The notes below the pieces were generated by a model that made no database searches, was not told the origin of the DNA, and was given only the letters and a program-made list of their open reading frames with translations. The position numbers were made by a program, and so were the translations under genes. From contig NZ_LUTN01000003.1 of NCBI RefSeq assembly GCF_002111595.1, positions 236,331 to 300,330 on the forward strand: a DNA stretch of 64,000 nt. Direction: 5' to 3'. Source of the stretch: Lonsdalea britannica (GTDB lineage Bacteria > Pseudomonadota > Gammaproteobacteria > Enterobacterales > Enterobacteriaceae). This document shows positions 47,864 to 56,638 of this stretch, one piece after another (within the stretch, counting starts at the first letter, position 1; the number at the start of each line of letters is the position of its first letter).

Positions 47864-48838
47864 ATGGATCTGAAAAGACTCAAGTATTTTTGTAAGGTGG
47901 TGGAAGAGGGTTCCATTAGCCAGGCCGCGAGGCAGCTCAATATGGCGCAGCCGCCGTTAAGCAAACGGATTCATGAACTGGAAGAGGAATTAAACGTCTC
48001 CCTTTTTGTACGGACGGCAAAAAAAATTGAGCCCACGGAAGCCGGCTTTTATCTGTATAAAAAATCCTGCGAAATATTGCGATTGATTGAAAATACCTCG
48101 CGTGAAACCATTTCCATTGCCAATAAAGAAAATAAAGTATTAAAGATCGGTCTGTCGCATTTGTTTCAATGTTATTTCAAACCGCTGTTTTTAGAATTAC
48201 ATCGACGTAATCCGGCGGTGATATTAAATATTTCCGTTTCAGATTCCAGTCATCTCGAACAGTCGCTTAACGACGGCTTAATTGATATTGCGCTGATCCA
48301 AAAACCTTATCACTGCAAAGGATTCGCCTGCCTGGCGTTTGACCCCGTGCGGCTGGTAGCGGTCGTCAACAAGGCGCTGCTACCGGAAAAACCAGAGGGG
48401 CCTTTCCCTTATCTCGATGTGGGCCGCTGGCCGCTGCTGTTATTGCATCGGGCGCGCGATCCCGGCACCTATGAAAGCCTGCTGGATCACTTTCGCAAGG
48501 GCGGCGTCGATCCGGAGGTGATGATGCATGTGACTCAACCCGGCGTCATTCTCGACTGGCTGGAATCCGGTCTGGAAGCCGCGACGCTGTTGCCCTCATC
48601 GGAAGTGGACCGCGACCGGCTGCGGCACTGCCACGTCATCGACGTTTTTCCGTCGCCGCAGGTTTTTTTCCCCGCGATGGTCAAAATGTCCGCCACGCCT
48701 CATATGCAGGAACTGATGGAGATTATTCAGGACGGTTATCCGTTCACTGAGGGGGGCTGGGCCCGCGAGGAAATGCGTTGGGAAGAAAGCGTCGACGCCG
48801 TATCACCGACGTCGACGGACAACACTCAGGCTAGATAA
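47864..48838 (+). CDS. LysR-family regulator of the decarboxylase operon
   Basis: A 324-residue LysR protein. HTH MDLKRLKYFCKVVEEGSISQ then LNMAQPPLSKRIHELEEELN, followed by an effector domain (VLKIGLSHLFQCYFKPLFLE, LNDGLIDIALIQKPYHCKGF). The N-terminal 50 residues resemble regulators of aromatic-acid pathways such as BsdA. It is divergent from the ubiD-ubiX genes, so it most likely induces them in response to a phenolic acid. Its 3' end overlaps the convergent yghX gene by 13 bases. Confidence 0.9.
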   Translation: MDLKRLKYFCKVVEEGSISQAARQLNMAQPPLSKRIHELEEELNVSLFVRTAKKIEPTEAGFYLYKKSCEILRLIENTSRETISIANKENKVLKIGLSHLFQCYFKPLFLELHRRNPAVILNISVSDSSHLEQSLNDGLIDIALIQKPYHCKGFACLAFDPVRLVAVVNKALLPEKPEGPFPYLDVGRWPLLLLHRARDPGTYESLLDHFRKGGVDPEVMMHVTQPGVILDWLESGLEAATLLPSSEVDRDRLRHCHVIDVFPSPQVFFPAMVKMSATPHMQELMEIIQDGYPFTEGGWAREEMRWEESVDAVSPTSTDNTQAR

Positions 48839-49712
48839 CGGCGGAACCAGGTAAGGGTTCTCTCCCAGGCGAGATCGGCTGCGGCCTTGTCGTAGCGCGG
48901 CGTGGAGTCATTATGGAAACCGTGATTAACTCCGGGATAGATGTGGCCTTCATAGGTTTTATTATTCGCCTTGAGCGCTTCCTCATAGGCGGGCCACCCC
49001 TCGTTGATCCGCGTATCCAGCTCGGCGTAGTGGATCAGCAGCGGCGCTTTGATGCGGGGCACGTCTTCGACTTTCGGCTGGCGGCCGTAAAAAGGCACGG
49101 CTGCCGCCAGCTCCGGGTAGGCCACGGCGGCGGCATTCGCCACGCCACCGCCATAGCAGAAGCCGGTGATCCCGACCTTGCCGGTAGTGCGCTCGTCCTC
49201 TAGCAGAAATTCCACGGCGGCGAAGAAGTCGTTCATCAGCTTGGTCGGGTCGACCTGCTGCTGGAGTTCGCGACCCTTGTCGTCGTTGCCGGGATAGCCG
49301 CCGACGGAGCTGAGTCCATCCGGCGCCAGCGCGATAAAGCCCGCCTTGGCGACGCGACGTGCGACATCTTCGATATACGGGTTCAGACCGCGGTTTTCAT
49401 GGGCGACCACCACGGCCGGCAGCTTGCCTTTCGCTCCCGCAGGGAGAACCAGATAGCCGCGCACTTTGCCGTGACCATTGGGAGAAGGGTAGGTGATATA
49501 GGACGGGGAAATGGTCGGATCGGTAAACTCCACCTGCTGTGCCAGCGCATAGTTGGGGCTCATCAAACCAAGCAAGGCGACCGCCGTTAGGCGCCGACGG
49601 TGTATTTCGCGGCTTTCTCCAGGAACTGGCGTTTGGTGATCTTGCCGTGTGCATAGTAGTCATACAGTTCGAGCAGCTCCGGCGGAAAATCTTTTGCGGT
49701 AAGACGGGTCAT
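48826..49712 (-). CDS. yghX: YghX-type dienelactone hydrolase family protein, frame broken in the signal region
   Basis: About 295 residues when corrected. The N-terminal part MTRLTAKDFPPELLELYDYY, ITKRQFLEKAAKYTVGA stops at TAA; one extra base near 49590 gives LTAVALLGLMSPNYALAQQV and joins the body. The body has ENRGLNPYIEDVARRVAKAG, GYPGNDDKGRELQQQVDPTK, the nucleophile motif GFCYGGGVANAAAVAYPELA, AELDTRINEGW and the His in YPGVNHGFHNDSTPRYD. E. coli YghX has the same sequence landmarks. The KRQFLEKAAK stretch and hydrophobic segment suggest export. Confidence 0.9.
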
Positions 49713-50034
49713 TCATGCGCTCCTTCTGTCCATGTTTTGAACTTTAATTTAACAGAAGGTTAACGGATGTCGAGAGTGCCGACGCCGCGCTTTTTCTTCG
49801 TCAAATCACGCTTCAACCCCTCACCAAGCCCGGTATCCAAGGGGAACGACGCGCGGCGACTCCTGGTTAACAAGGTGTAAAGATTTGAAAAGCTTTTTCA
49901 CCGTTCAGTCGTGCCTGTCACCCCTTCAACAGGCCGTCGCGTCCGGTTCTGCACCCTGTCTGGCCGATTGCGTGTAGAGGGGTTTTGTATACACTAAACC
50001 CGCAGTGATACCTTTCTATCCGGGGACGTGATGT
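49713..50034. other. Intergenic region between yghX and ybiV
   Basis: 322 bases upstream of both divergent genes. No gene, hairpin or clear operator seen. Confidence 0.5.
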
Positions 50035-50850
50035 ATGATAAAAATGATTGCAGTTGATATGGACGGTACGTTTCTCAACAACGATAAGCAGTTCAACAAA
50101 ACCCGATTTTCCAGGCAGTACGCGCAGCTGAAACAAGACGACATTCGGTTCGTCGTCGCCAGCGGTAATCAGTACTATCAGCTCCTCTCTTTCTTCCCCG
50201 ACATTCGCGACGAAATTGCCTTCGTGGCCGAAAACGGCGCGTATGTGGTCACCGACGGCCAACCGATTTTCTGCGGCGAACTCGCGCCTGCGGATGTACG
50301 TAAGGTGATTGAGGTGCTGTCCGCGATCCCCTACATCCAGTTCGTGGTTTGCGGCAAAGACAGCGCCTATGTTTATGCGTCTTCCACCGATGATTTCCTG
50401 CAACTGATTGGCAAACACTATTACCGCATCGAACAGCGTGACGACTTTGACGGCCTGACGGACACGATCTTCAAGTTCTCGCTTAGCGTGCCGGACGATC
50501 AGATCCCCGCGTTGATGGAGCACATTGGACATGCGTTGGACGGCATCGTCAAACCGGTGTCCAGCGGATTCGGTTTTGTCGATCTGATTATTCCTGGCGT
50601 CCATAAAGCCCATGGGATCGCGCTGTTGCAGCAACGCTGGCAGATCGGGAATGACGAAGTGGTGGCGATCGGCGACAGCGGCAACGACGAGGAAATGCTA
50701 CGGCAGGCGGGATTCGGCGTGGCGATGGCGAATGCTCAGCCTAAAATCCGCGAAGTGGCGAAGTACCATACCGAAAGCAACCAAGAAGAAGGCGCGCTCA
50801 ATGTCATCGAACGGGTATTAACCCGCAGCGCGCCGTTCGACCCGCAGTAA
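50035..50850 (+). CDS. ybiV: YbiV/SupH-type HAD sugar phosphatase
   Basis: A 271-residue Cof-type HAD phosphatase. Motif I AVDMDGTFLNND, motif II VVASGNQYYQLLSFFPDI, the substrate-cap region and motif IV VVAIGDSGNDEEMLRQAGFG are intact. E. coli YbiV dephosphorylates sugar phosphates including ribose 5-phosphate and fructose 1-phosphate. Several stretches (ASGNQYYQLLSFFP, FGFVDLIIPGVHKAHGI, EGALNVI) match YbiV specifically. Single gene, convergent with umuC. Confidence 0.92.
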   Translation: MIKMIAVDMDGTFLNNDKQFNKTRFSRQYAQLKQDDIRFVVASGNQYYQLLSFFPDIRDEIAFVAENGAYVVTDGQPIFCGELAPADVRKVIEVLSAIPYIQFVVCGKDSAYVYASSTDDFLQLIGKHYYRIEQRDDFDGLTDTIFKFSLSVPDDQIPALMEHIGHALDGIVKPVSSGFGFVDLIIPGVHKAHGIALLQQRWQIGNDEVVAIGDSGNDEEMLRQAGFGVAMANAQPKIREVAKYHTESNQEEGALNVIERVLTRSAPFDPQ

Positions 50851-50874
50851 TCGCTTCCCTGTGAAGAAGCCCGT

Positions 50875-52143
50875 CTAGGCAATTTTGGCGACGGGCAGCT
50901 CACTCCAGCGCGTCGTGTAGGCGGGAGACAGCATCTCTCTTTTCATCTGCCACGTCGGAGAGATGCCCTGACCGGCAAACCAGACTTTGCTCGATCCTTC
51001 GTGGTTAATTTTATCGATAACGTTCATCAGCGCCGTGCTGTTGGCCCGGGGCGGATTGTCATCAAAGAGATGCAGCTGGGTGCGGTGCAGCGGTGAGAAA
51101 TCGTTGAGCATGACGCCGGCTTTCATGTAACGGGGCCCGTCCTTCCAGATTCTTTCCAGACCGCGCACGGCGGCGGCCACGATATCCCGCGTATCTTGCG
51201 TGCCCGACAGCAGCTGTTCGCTGGCGCTGTTGGCATAGAAGATCTCATTGTGCGCGTGGGGCGACGACCGTATGAAGATGGCGACCTGCCGGCAGAGTTG
51301 TTTCTCCGCGCGCAGCTTTTCCGCGGCGCGTTCCGCATAGCGGCAGACGGCCTGATGCATCTCCTCCTGACGGGTGATGCGGACGCCAAAAGAGCGGCTG
51401 CAGACAATGTGCTCTTTCGTCGGCGTCTCCTCCTCAAACTCAATGCAGGGTTCGCCGCGCAGTTCTCGGACGGTACGTTCCATCACTACGCTGAAGTGCT
51501 TGCGGATAAACGACGTCGGCGAGCGTGCCAGATCGAGCGCGGTCGTGATACCCAGCGTATGCAGCCGGCGCGTTGTTCTTCTGCCGACGCCCCAGACATC
51601 TTCCACCGGCGTGAGCGACATCAGTTTTTGTAGCCGAATCGGGTGTGTGAGCGCGACGATGCCGCCGGTCGCGGGGTAGCGCTTGGCGGCATGGTTGCAC
51701 AGCTTGGCCAGCGTTTTCGTTTTCGCCATGCCCACGCCGACGGTCAGGCCCGTGGTGGCGTAGACGGCTTCTCTGACCTGTCGGCCGAACTGTTCAAACG
51801 ACAAGGTGACATCAATCCCCGTGATATCCATCCACGCTTCATCGATGCTGTAGATCTCGACGCGCGGCGCCAGCGCTTCGAGCGTGGTCATGACTCTGGC
51901 GCTGAGATCGGCATAGAGCGCATAGTTCGAGGTGAAGACGGCGACCTGCTGTTCCCGGAGCCGCTGACGCATCTGGAAGTAGGGCATCGCCATCGGAATT
52001 CCCAGCCGCTTGGCTTCCGCGTTGCGCGCGATCACACAGCCGTCGTTATTGGACAGCACCACCACCGGTTTGCCTTTCAGGTCGGGGCGAAACACGGTTT
52101 CGCAGGAGGCGTAAAACGCATTGACGTCGGCCAGCGCAAACAT
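50875..52143 (-). CDS. umuC: DNA polymerase V catalytic subunit
   Basis: A 422-residue Y-family polymerase for error-prone translesion synthesis. FALADVNAFYASCETVFRPD carries the first catalytic Asp and YSIDEAWMDITG the paired acidic residues. VGVGMAKTKTLAKLCNHAAK, EDVWGVGRRTTRRLHTLGI and the little-finger region are all present. It starts 3 bases after umuD and is transcribed with it from the LexA-controlled promoter. Confidence 0.96.
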   Translation of the reverse strand: MFALADVNAFYASCETVFRPDLKGKPVVVLSNNDGCVIARNAEAKRLGIPMAMPYFQMRQRLREQQVAVFTSNYALYADLSARVMTTLEALAPRVEIYSIDEAWMDITGIDVTLSFEQFGRQVREAVYATTGLTVGVGMAKTKTLAKLCNHAAKRYPATGGIVALTHPIRLQKLMSLTPVEDVWGVGRRTTRRLHTLGITTALDLARSPTSFIRKHFSVVMERTVRELRGEPCIEFEEETPTKEHIVCSRSFGVRITRQEEMHQAVCRYAERAAEKLRAEKQLCRQVAIFIRSSPHAHNEIFYANSASEQLLSGTQDTRDIVAAAVRGLERIWKDGPRYMKAGVMLNDFSPLHRTQLHLFDDNPPRANSTALMNVIDKINHEGSSKVWFAGQGISPTWQMKREMLSPAYTTRWSELPVAKIA

Positions 52144-52146
52144 ACA

Positions 52147-52575
52147 TTACCTCTGCAGACTGTGAATGATGTGCGCCACGACGCCGAAGATCTCCAGCGC
52201 ATCGGGATCGGGGTAGAGCGGGGCATAGGCCGGATTCATGGGCAGCAGCGCCAGGCGGGGTTTCAGCGCCAGCGTCTTCACCGTGAACTCTCCGTCGATT
52301 GCCGCGATGATCACATCGCCATGAGAGGCGGTGATCGACCGGTCAACGACCAGCAGATCGCCGTCGTGTATACCGACATCCACCATGGATTCGCCGCTGG
52401 CGCGCACAAAATAGGTCGCGCTGGGGTGTTTGATCAGCAGTTCATTCAAATCCAGCGACTTTTCGACATAGTCCTGTGCCGGAGAAGGAAAGCCCGCCGC
52501 ACAATGGTCGCTGAATAAGGGAAGACTTATTTTAGGGGAATCCAACCGTGGAAGGATCAAACGGTATGAACGCAT
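52147..52575 (-). CDS. umuD: DNA polymerase V accessory protein
   Basis: A 142-residue LexA-like protein that self-cleaves on RecA filaments to give UmuD'. The cleavage region [20 protein letters not shown], the catalytic Ser in [13 protein letters not shown] and the Lys in [11 protein letters not shown] are present. ATG 52575 ([10 protein letters not shown]) gives the normal family length; an upstream ATG at 52614 would lie within the operator. It has a clear LexA box just upstream. Confidence 0.96.
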   Translation of the reverse strand: MRSYRLILPRLDSPKISLPLFSDHCAAGFPSPAQDYVEKSLDLNELLIKHPSATYFVRASGESMVDVGIHDGDLLVVDRSITASHGDVIIAAIDGEFTVKTLALKPRLALLPMNPAYAPLYPDPDALEIFGVVAHIIHSLQR

Positions 52576-52587
52576 GAAAGCCTCTTT

Positions 52588-52607
52588 AACTGGTTTTTTA
52601 TACAGTA
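52588..52607 (-). promoter_or_regulatory. LexA (SOS) box of umuDC
   Basis: On the minus strand TACTGTATAAAAAACCAGTT. It has the CTG-N10-CAG core of the SOS box and lies 13 bases before the umuD start, so umuDC should be induced by DNA damage. Confidence 0.9.
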
Positions 52608-53438
52608 TAATCACACCACTAGCGGCTTGTGTAGAGCGGATTTTTCTTTATTCAGCGCGATGCTGATTTAAAAAGATTTTTATTTCGACGGACGAAAAGC
52701 GGGAGCGGGATATCGTCACTGCCGGTGTATTCACCGAGAGGTTATATGATCCTGCTAAGTGGAAAATAAAACTGTAACATTATTTGGGCGTCACCGTCAT
52801 GGACGGTCTAAATAACTCTCTTCACTTCTTTTTAATAAAAAAACCATGCTTCGGCGATGCTGAAAAAGAGACCAGCATGCCGACTTTTCGAGCATGAGTG
52901 AATCATGGAATCATGCGTTTGGGGGGTTACCGAATGCTTGAATATTGGTGGTTTTTGGCTCTTTTAACAGGTATTTTACTACCGGATGTGGAAGTCTTAG
53001 CGCGTTTTCCGTTTTGATTTCCGAGGATGCGCGCACTCTTTTTGACAGAAGAATAAAACCTCTCGCATTTAATAAACGCGCATCTTTAACATGAGCCTTC
53101 TATGCATTAATTAATCAACTATGTAGCATGGCTAACTATTACCTTGGGTTGACTATATCGTGCGTCGATTCCTGGATGAAAAATCGTGGTCTTTTCATCA
53201 CGTTTTATCCGTGAATAAAAAACGGCCTCCTGCGGTTCGGCCACATGATGGCGATATGGGGGGGATGTGAGGTGGAGGAAATTAAGTCGTTAAGGCCGAC
53301 CTTATTATTATTGGGCGAGGGAATGACATTGCCAATAAATGATTAGCCTCCTCGCGTTGTGTCATTGAACATCCTACCGATAAATGGAACAATCCCGACC
53401 ACCAAGGCAGGCGTTCGCCGCTAAATAGAGGAAGAAAC
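52608..53438. other. Intergenic region between umuD and the 53.4-kb gene
   Basis: About 830 bases, mostly without features. A 27-residue hydrophobic frame at 52934-53017 (MLEYWWFLALLTGILLPDVE and on) follows a GGGGGG run about seven bases upstream and could be a small membrane protein, but nothing else supports it. A stem-like segment ACGGCCTCCTGCGGTTCGGCC occurs at about 53222. Confidence 0.4.
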
Positions 53439-53876
53439 ATGCGAAAAATACATTGGATGGCGTTGATTCTGGGATTGTTCATGACGACGGCTGTCTGTGC
53501 CGCCACCGATACTCCGCGTCCGCCGGTCGGCGACAATGTGGTGGCCTATAGTGGCGAGCAGGGCGTAAAAGTCTGGACCTTACGTTATGGCGAACGAGCC
53601 GCCAATCAGGCGCTAGTGCAGATCGACGGCATCGATCACGACTGGAAAATGCGCATCCAGAAAATGGATGTGGAAAAAACCAATAAAGATACGCGCTACT
53701 CGACGCAGGTCGACGGAAAAAAATTCGTCGTGCTGATTATTCACAGCGGTTATGGGGAACTGTATCTGCCCGGCGAAGCACAGGAAACCATGGTCGGATA
53801 TGACGATACGCTGTCGCAATCCGGCAACGCGCAGTACTTCCTGACGGATTACCTACAGCAGGATAACCCGCAGTAA
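53439..53876 (+). CDS. Exported protein of unknown function
   Basis: A 145-residue protein with a signal peptide (KIHWMALILGLFMTTAVCAA) and a soluble mature part: DNVVAYSGEQGVKVWTLRYG, WKMRIQKMDVEKTNKDTRYS and VDGKKFVVLIIHSGYGELYL. No cysteines remain after the signal. AGGAAGAAAC precedes the ATG. I do not recognise a named family; it looks like a conserved periplasmic protein of enterobacteria. Single gene between umuDC and ytfH. Confidence 0.75.
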   Translation: MRKIHWMALILGLFMTTAVCAATDTPRPPVGDNVVAYSGEQGVKVWTLRYGERAANQALVQIDGIDHDWKMRIQKMDVEKTNKDTRYSTQVDGKKFVVLIIHSGYGELYLPGEAQETMVGYDDTLSQSGNAQYFLTDYLQQDNPQ

Positions 53877-53978
53877 CTCGCAGGGGGCGCTACCGTCAGA
53901 CAGGCGTAGCGCCATCGCCGTTTACCCTTCCTTCGAACGTTCTTTGCAACATCCCCGCTGAAGTCAAAACCTCAGCCG

Positions 53979-54365
53979 CTATTGCCCCGCCTGCATAATT
54001 TTCGGCAAGTTCAGCTCAATCCAATCCGCCAACTGAATCACGCGCTCGTAGACCTCGCGGCCGAGTGGTGTGAGCGAGTACTCCGTATGTGGGGGAACCA
54101 CGGGCAACATGTTGCGGTGTACGAAACCATCCCGCTCAAACATCTGCAGCGTCTGGGACAGCATCTTTTCGCTGATACCGCTGATCTTTCTGCGTAGCTC
54201 GCTGAAACGCAACGTGTCTTCGTCCAGGGCAATCAGCACAAGAATGCCCCAGCGGCTGGCGATATGTTGCAGTACATCCCGTGACGGGCAGTTGGCATCC
54301 AGCAACTTACCGTAGCGAATTTCTTCATGATGGGGGCCGAGTTCACGGCTGTTTTGGGTACGCAT
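53979..54365 (-). CDS. ytfH: HxlR-family regulator (YtfH type)
   Basis: A 128-residue winged-helix regulator. CPSRDVLQHIASRWGILVLI and LRFSELRRKISGISEKMLSQ then TLQMFERDGFVHRNMLPVVP define the HxlR domain with its conserved Cys near the N-terminus, which in related QorR/HypR proteins senses quinone or oxidant stress. It is divergent from qorB as in E. coli ytfH-ytfG, with a palindrome between them. ATG 54365 is chosen over a GTG one codon earlier. Confidence 0.9.
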   Translation of the reverse strand: MRTQNSRELGPHHEEIRYGKLLDANCPSRDVLQHIASRWGILVLIALDEDTLRFSELRRKISGISEKMLSQTLQMFERDGFVHRNMLPVVPPHTEYSLTPLGREVYERVIQLADWIELNLPKIMQAGQ

Positions 54366-54388
54366 CACATTTTCCTGATAAAAACCAA

Positions 54389-54406
54389 ACTTACCAAAAG
54401 GTAAGT
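54389..54406. promoter_or_regulatory. HxlR operator between ytfH and qorB
   Basis: ACTTACC-AAAA-GGTAAGT, a perfect inverted repeat with 7-bp arms, followed at once by a further partial copy (ACTTAC). It lies 24 bases from the ytfH start in the divergent region, a typical place for an autoregulated HxlR site. Confidence 0.6.
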
Positions 54407-54522
54407 ACTTACTAAAAGAGAGTGTATCCTTTATAGTCTCCCGCGTCTACGAAGTGAATATCGATACAGTGGGGGCATGACGGGAGTCTTCGCGTGCCCT
54501 ACAACCCTAAACGGAGGTCATT

Positions 54523-55380
54523 ATGATTGCAGTAACCGGTGCGACAGGTCAGTTAGGTCGTCTTGTCATTGACGCATTGCTGAAAAAAGTTCCCGCTGAT
54601 CAGATCATTGCCGCAGTTCGTAACCCGTCGAAAGCGCAGGATTTGGCCGAGCGTGGCGTACTCGTTCGTCAGGCGGATTACAGCCAGCCGGCGACCCTGG
54701 CCACGGCATTCCAGGGCGTTGATAAACTGCTGCTGATTTCCTCGAGTGAAGTGGGGCAGCGCACCGCGCAGCACCGTGCGGTGATTGACGCCGCCAAGGC
54801 GGCAGAAGTCGGGCTGATCGCCTATACCAGCCTGCTGCATACGGATACCTCGCCGCTGATGTTGGGTGAAGAACACCGCCAGACGGAAGCCGCACTGAAA
54901 GCCTCCGGCGTGCCTTTCGTCTTGCTGCGCAATGGCTGGTATACCGAAAACTATGCCGCCAGCATTGCTCCGGCTTTGGCGCACGACGCCTATATCGGCG
55001 CGGCGCGTGAAGGTCGCATCGCATCGGCGACGCGGGGGGACTACGCGAGTGCGGCGGCCGCCGTTTTGCTGCTGGACGATCAGGCAGGGAAAGTCTACGA
55101 ACTGGCGGGCGACGATAGCTATACGCTGGCGGAGTTTGCGGCGGAGATCTCCAGTCAGTCGGGAAAAACCATCGCCTATGTCGATCTGCCGGTCGCAGAG
55201 TTTGCCAATGCGCTGAAGGGGGCGGGCTTACCGGATGGTCTGGCCGATGTGCTGGCTGACTCCGATGCGGGTGCCGCCGAAGGCGCGCTGTTTGATGACG
55301 GTAAAACGCTGAGCCGTCTTCTGGGACGCCCGACCGTGTCCTATCAAAAAGTGATCGCCGACACGCTGGCGTCGCTGTAA
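54523..55380 (+). CDS. qorB: NAD(P)H:quinone oxidoreductase 2 (NmrA type)
   Basis: A 285-residue NmrA-like oxidoreductase. The N-terminal cofactor site IAVTGATGQLGRLVIDALL, then RNPSKAQDLAERGVLVRQAD, LLLISSSEVGQRTAQHRAVI and LRNGWYTENYAASIAPAL match E. coli QorB (YtfG), which reduces quinones with NADPH. CGGAGG precedes the ATG. It is divergent from ytfH and probably under its control. A strong hairpin follows the stop codon. Confidence 0.93.
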   Translation: MIAVTGATGQLGRLVIDALLKKVPADQIIAAVRNPSKAQDLAERGVLVRQADYSQPATLATAFQGVDKLLLISSSEVGQRTAQHRAVIDAAKAAEVGLIAYTSLLHTDTSPLMLGEEHRQTEAALKASGVPFVLLRNGWYTENYAASIAPALAHDAYIGAAREGRIASATRGDYASAAAAVLLLDDQAGKVYELAGDDSYTLAEFAAEISSQSGKTIAYVDLPVAEFANALKGAGLPDGLADVLADSDAGAAEGALFDDGKTLSRLLGRPTVSYQKVIADTLASL

Positions 55381-55385
55381 TGCAA

Positions 55386-55421
55386 ACGACCCCGCCTTCT
55401 CGTGGAGAAGCGCGGGGTCGT
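55386..55421. terminator. Shared hairpin between qorB and the tiny lipoprotein genes
   Basis: Outer stem ACGACCCCGC / GCGGGGTCGT and inner stem CTTCTC-GTG-GAGAAG, five bases after the qorB stop. T-tracts are short on both strands (TCCTC on plus, TTTGC on minus). It probably ends both convergent transcripts, with modest efficiency. Confidence 0.6.
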
Positions 55422-55488
55422 CCTCATAGCAACGGCAGTCGCCGCCGGACATCACTTTCTTCGACCCCAGTGCGGGTCGGTCTCGTGA

Positions 55489-55569
55489 TTAAATGTGAGT
55501 GCCTAGCGCAATACAGCCCGTCAGCATCAATACGGCAGTCATGCCGCCCAACCCAAAAAGACCTTTCAT
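55489..55569 (-). CDS. Tiny lipoprotein, second of a tandem pair (26 codons)
   Basis: A 26-residue lipoprotein: signal MKGLFGLGGMTAVLMLTGC with lipobox LTGC, leaving a predicted mature peptide of only eight residues, CIALGTHI. TGGAGATTCG precedes the ATG. The preceding gene encodes a similar product; both start MKG and share VLMLTGC. Too short for routine gene finders. It lies behind the third shared operator/promoter. Function unknown. Confidence 0.65.
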   Translation of the reverse strand: MKGLFGLGGMTAVLMLTGCIALGTHI

Positions 55570-55626
55570 CGAATCTCCAGTGCGTTTAATCAACGTGGAT
55601 CTGAGCGCTCGCCGAATAACGTTCGC

Positions 55627-55698
55627 CTAAAATAAAGAGACACAGCCGGTCAACATTAATACCGACGTGATGCAGCTCAATAACAGTACACCTTTCAT
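55627..55698 (-). CDS. Tiny lipoprotein, first of a tandem pair (23 codons)
   Basis: A 23-residue lipoprotein: signal MKGVLLLSCITSVLMLTGC, lipobox LTGC, and a predicted mature pentapeptide CVSLF carrying the lipid. AAAGGAGAGG lies just before the ATG. Its promoter (55749-55796) lies about 60 bases upstream, and the second copy follows 57 bases downstream. The pair looks like a recent duplication. A lipopeptide this short could be a membrane-active or signal molecule, but no function is known. Confidence 0.68.
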   Translation of the reverse strand: MKGVLLLSCITSVLMLTGCVSLF

Positions 55699-55748
55699 AA
55701 CCTCTCCTTTCCCACATGAATGTCATCGTTAGAGTACGCCATAAAAAT

Positions 55749-55796
55749 ACCGTACTGTACGGTTCAATTTATGAACTGGCAGGACTAGACTGTCAA
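55749..55796 (-). promoter_or_regulatory. Promoter with TetR-type operator, copy C
   Basis: On the minus strand: TTGACA (55796-55791), 17 bases, CATAAA (55773-55768), then GAACCGTACAGTACGGTA. The palindrome ACCGTAC-A-GTACGGT (55763-55749) has perfect 7-bp arms and overlaps the expected start site. It faces the two tiny lipoprotein genes. Confidence 0.7.
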
Positions 55797-56638
55797 GCCA
55801 ATGTAGGAGCCTATGCCACGCGTTGCTTAAAACCGGGCATGGTTCTGCTGCTTTTACTCTCATTCAGAGAACGCGGCGGGTGAGTGAACATAGAGGCGGT
55901 TGATGATATTTGACTGAATAGATTGAATAAAAATGACATTCGCAGGGCGGTAGTGACATGTCGGTAGATGTTGTCCGGTAAAAGAGTGATCTGAGTCATA
56001 AAAATCAGACGGGTGCAGACGTAGTATAGAAGGGTATATAACGATATATATCAAAAGGATAAAAAATGCTCTCAAGCGCCGTATCCTGCCCTCAATGATC
56101 ATCACGCTTTCCTCCGTTCACACCCTTAACCAAGCTGCTATCGACTACCCACCGGCCAGGCCATGCGTCCGCTAGTGCCGGAGTGCGTCCTCCAGCGGCT
56201 AGCATTCTATGGTGAACAGACACGAACAGCCTTGCGCTGTGGTCGCGTGGAGGCACGGCGTTATCGTCTCCGTTTTGGTCTTCCTTTTCGGTGTCGCACA
56301 GGAGACATGGGATGTCTGACGCAACATCTTTGGCATTTTGCTGTCTCATAGCCAACTAACGTTATCGTGATCGCATTAGTAAAAAGATGCATCGTAGTAT
56401 CACGGATAGGCCCGGGTGTGGGGGGAGTTGATACCATTCCCCTTTTAACCATGGATATGGAGCAGTTATCTGCATGGCCTTGATGCGGCCTGAGAGTGAC
56501 CGCCGTCGCAAGAAAGACGTCGAGGTCGACGCGGTCAGCGGAGCTGGAAAATAAATGAAACGGACATCTCATCGTTATTGAGTTGGAGAGGGCGTTGACC
56601 CCTCGGCTACGACTAGACCTTTATCATGGAAAAGAAAG
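55797..56638. other. Intergenic region upstream of the MDR oxidoreductase gene
   Basis: About 840 bases with only short frames of unlikely composition on either strand (for example 36 codons at about 56209 and 62 codons at 55811-55999). No ribosome sites or family matches. Probably non-coding or decayed. Confidence 0.4.

Noticed and set aside
56209..56319. 36-codon plus frame MVNRHEQPCAVVAW and on
   Set aside because: No ribosome site, no neighbours in an operon, no recognisable motif.
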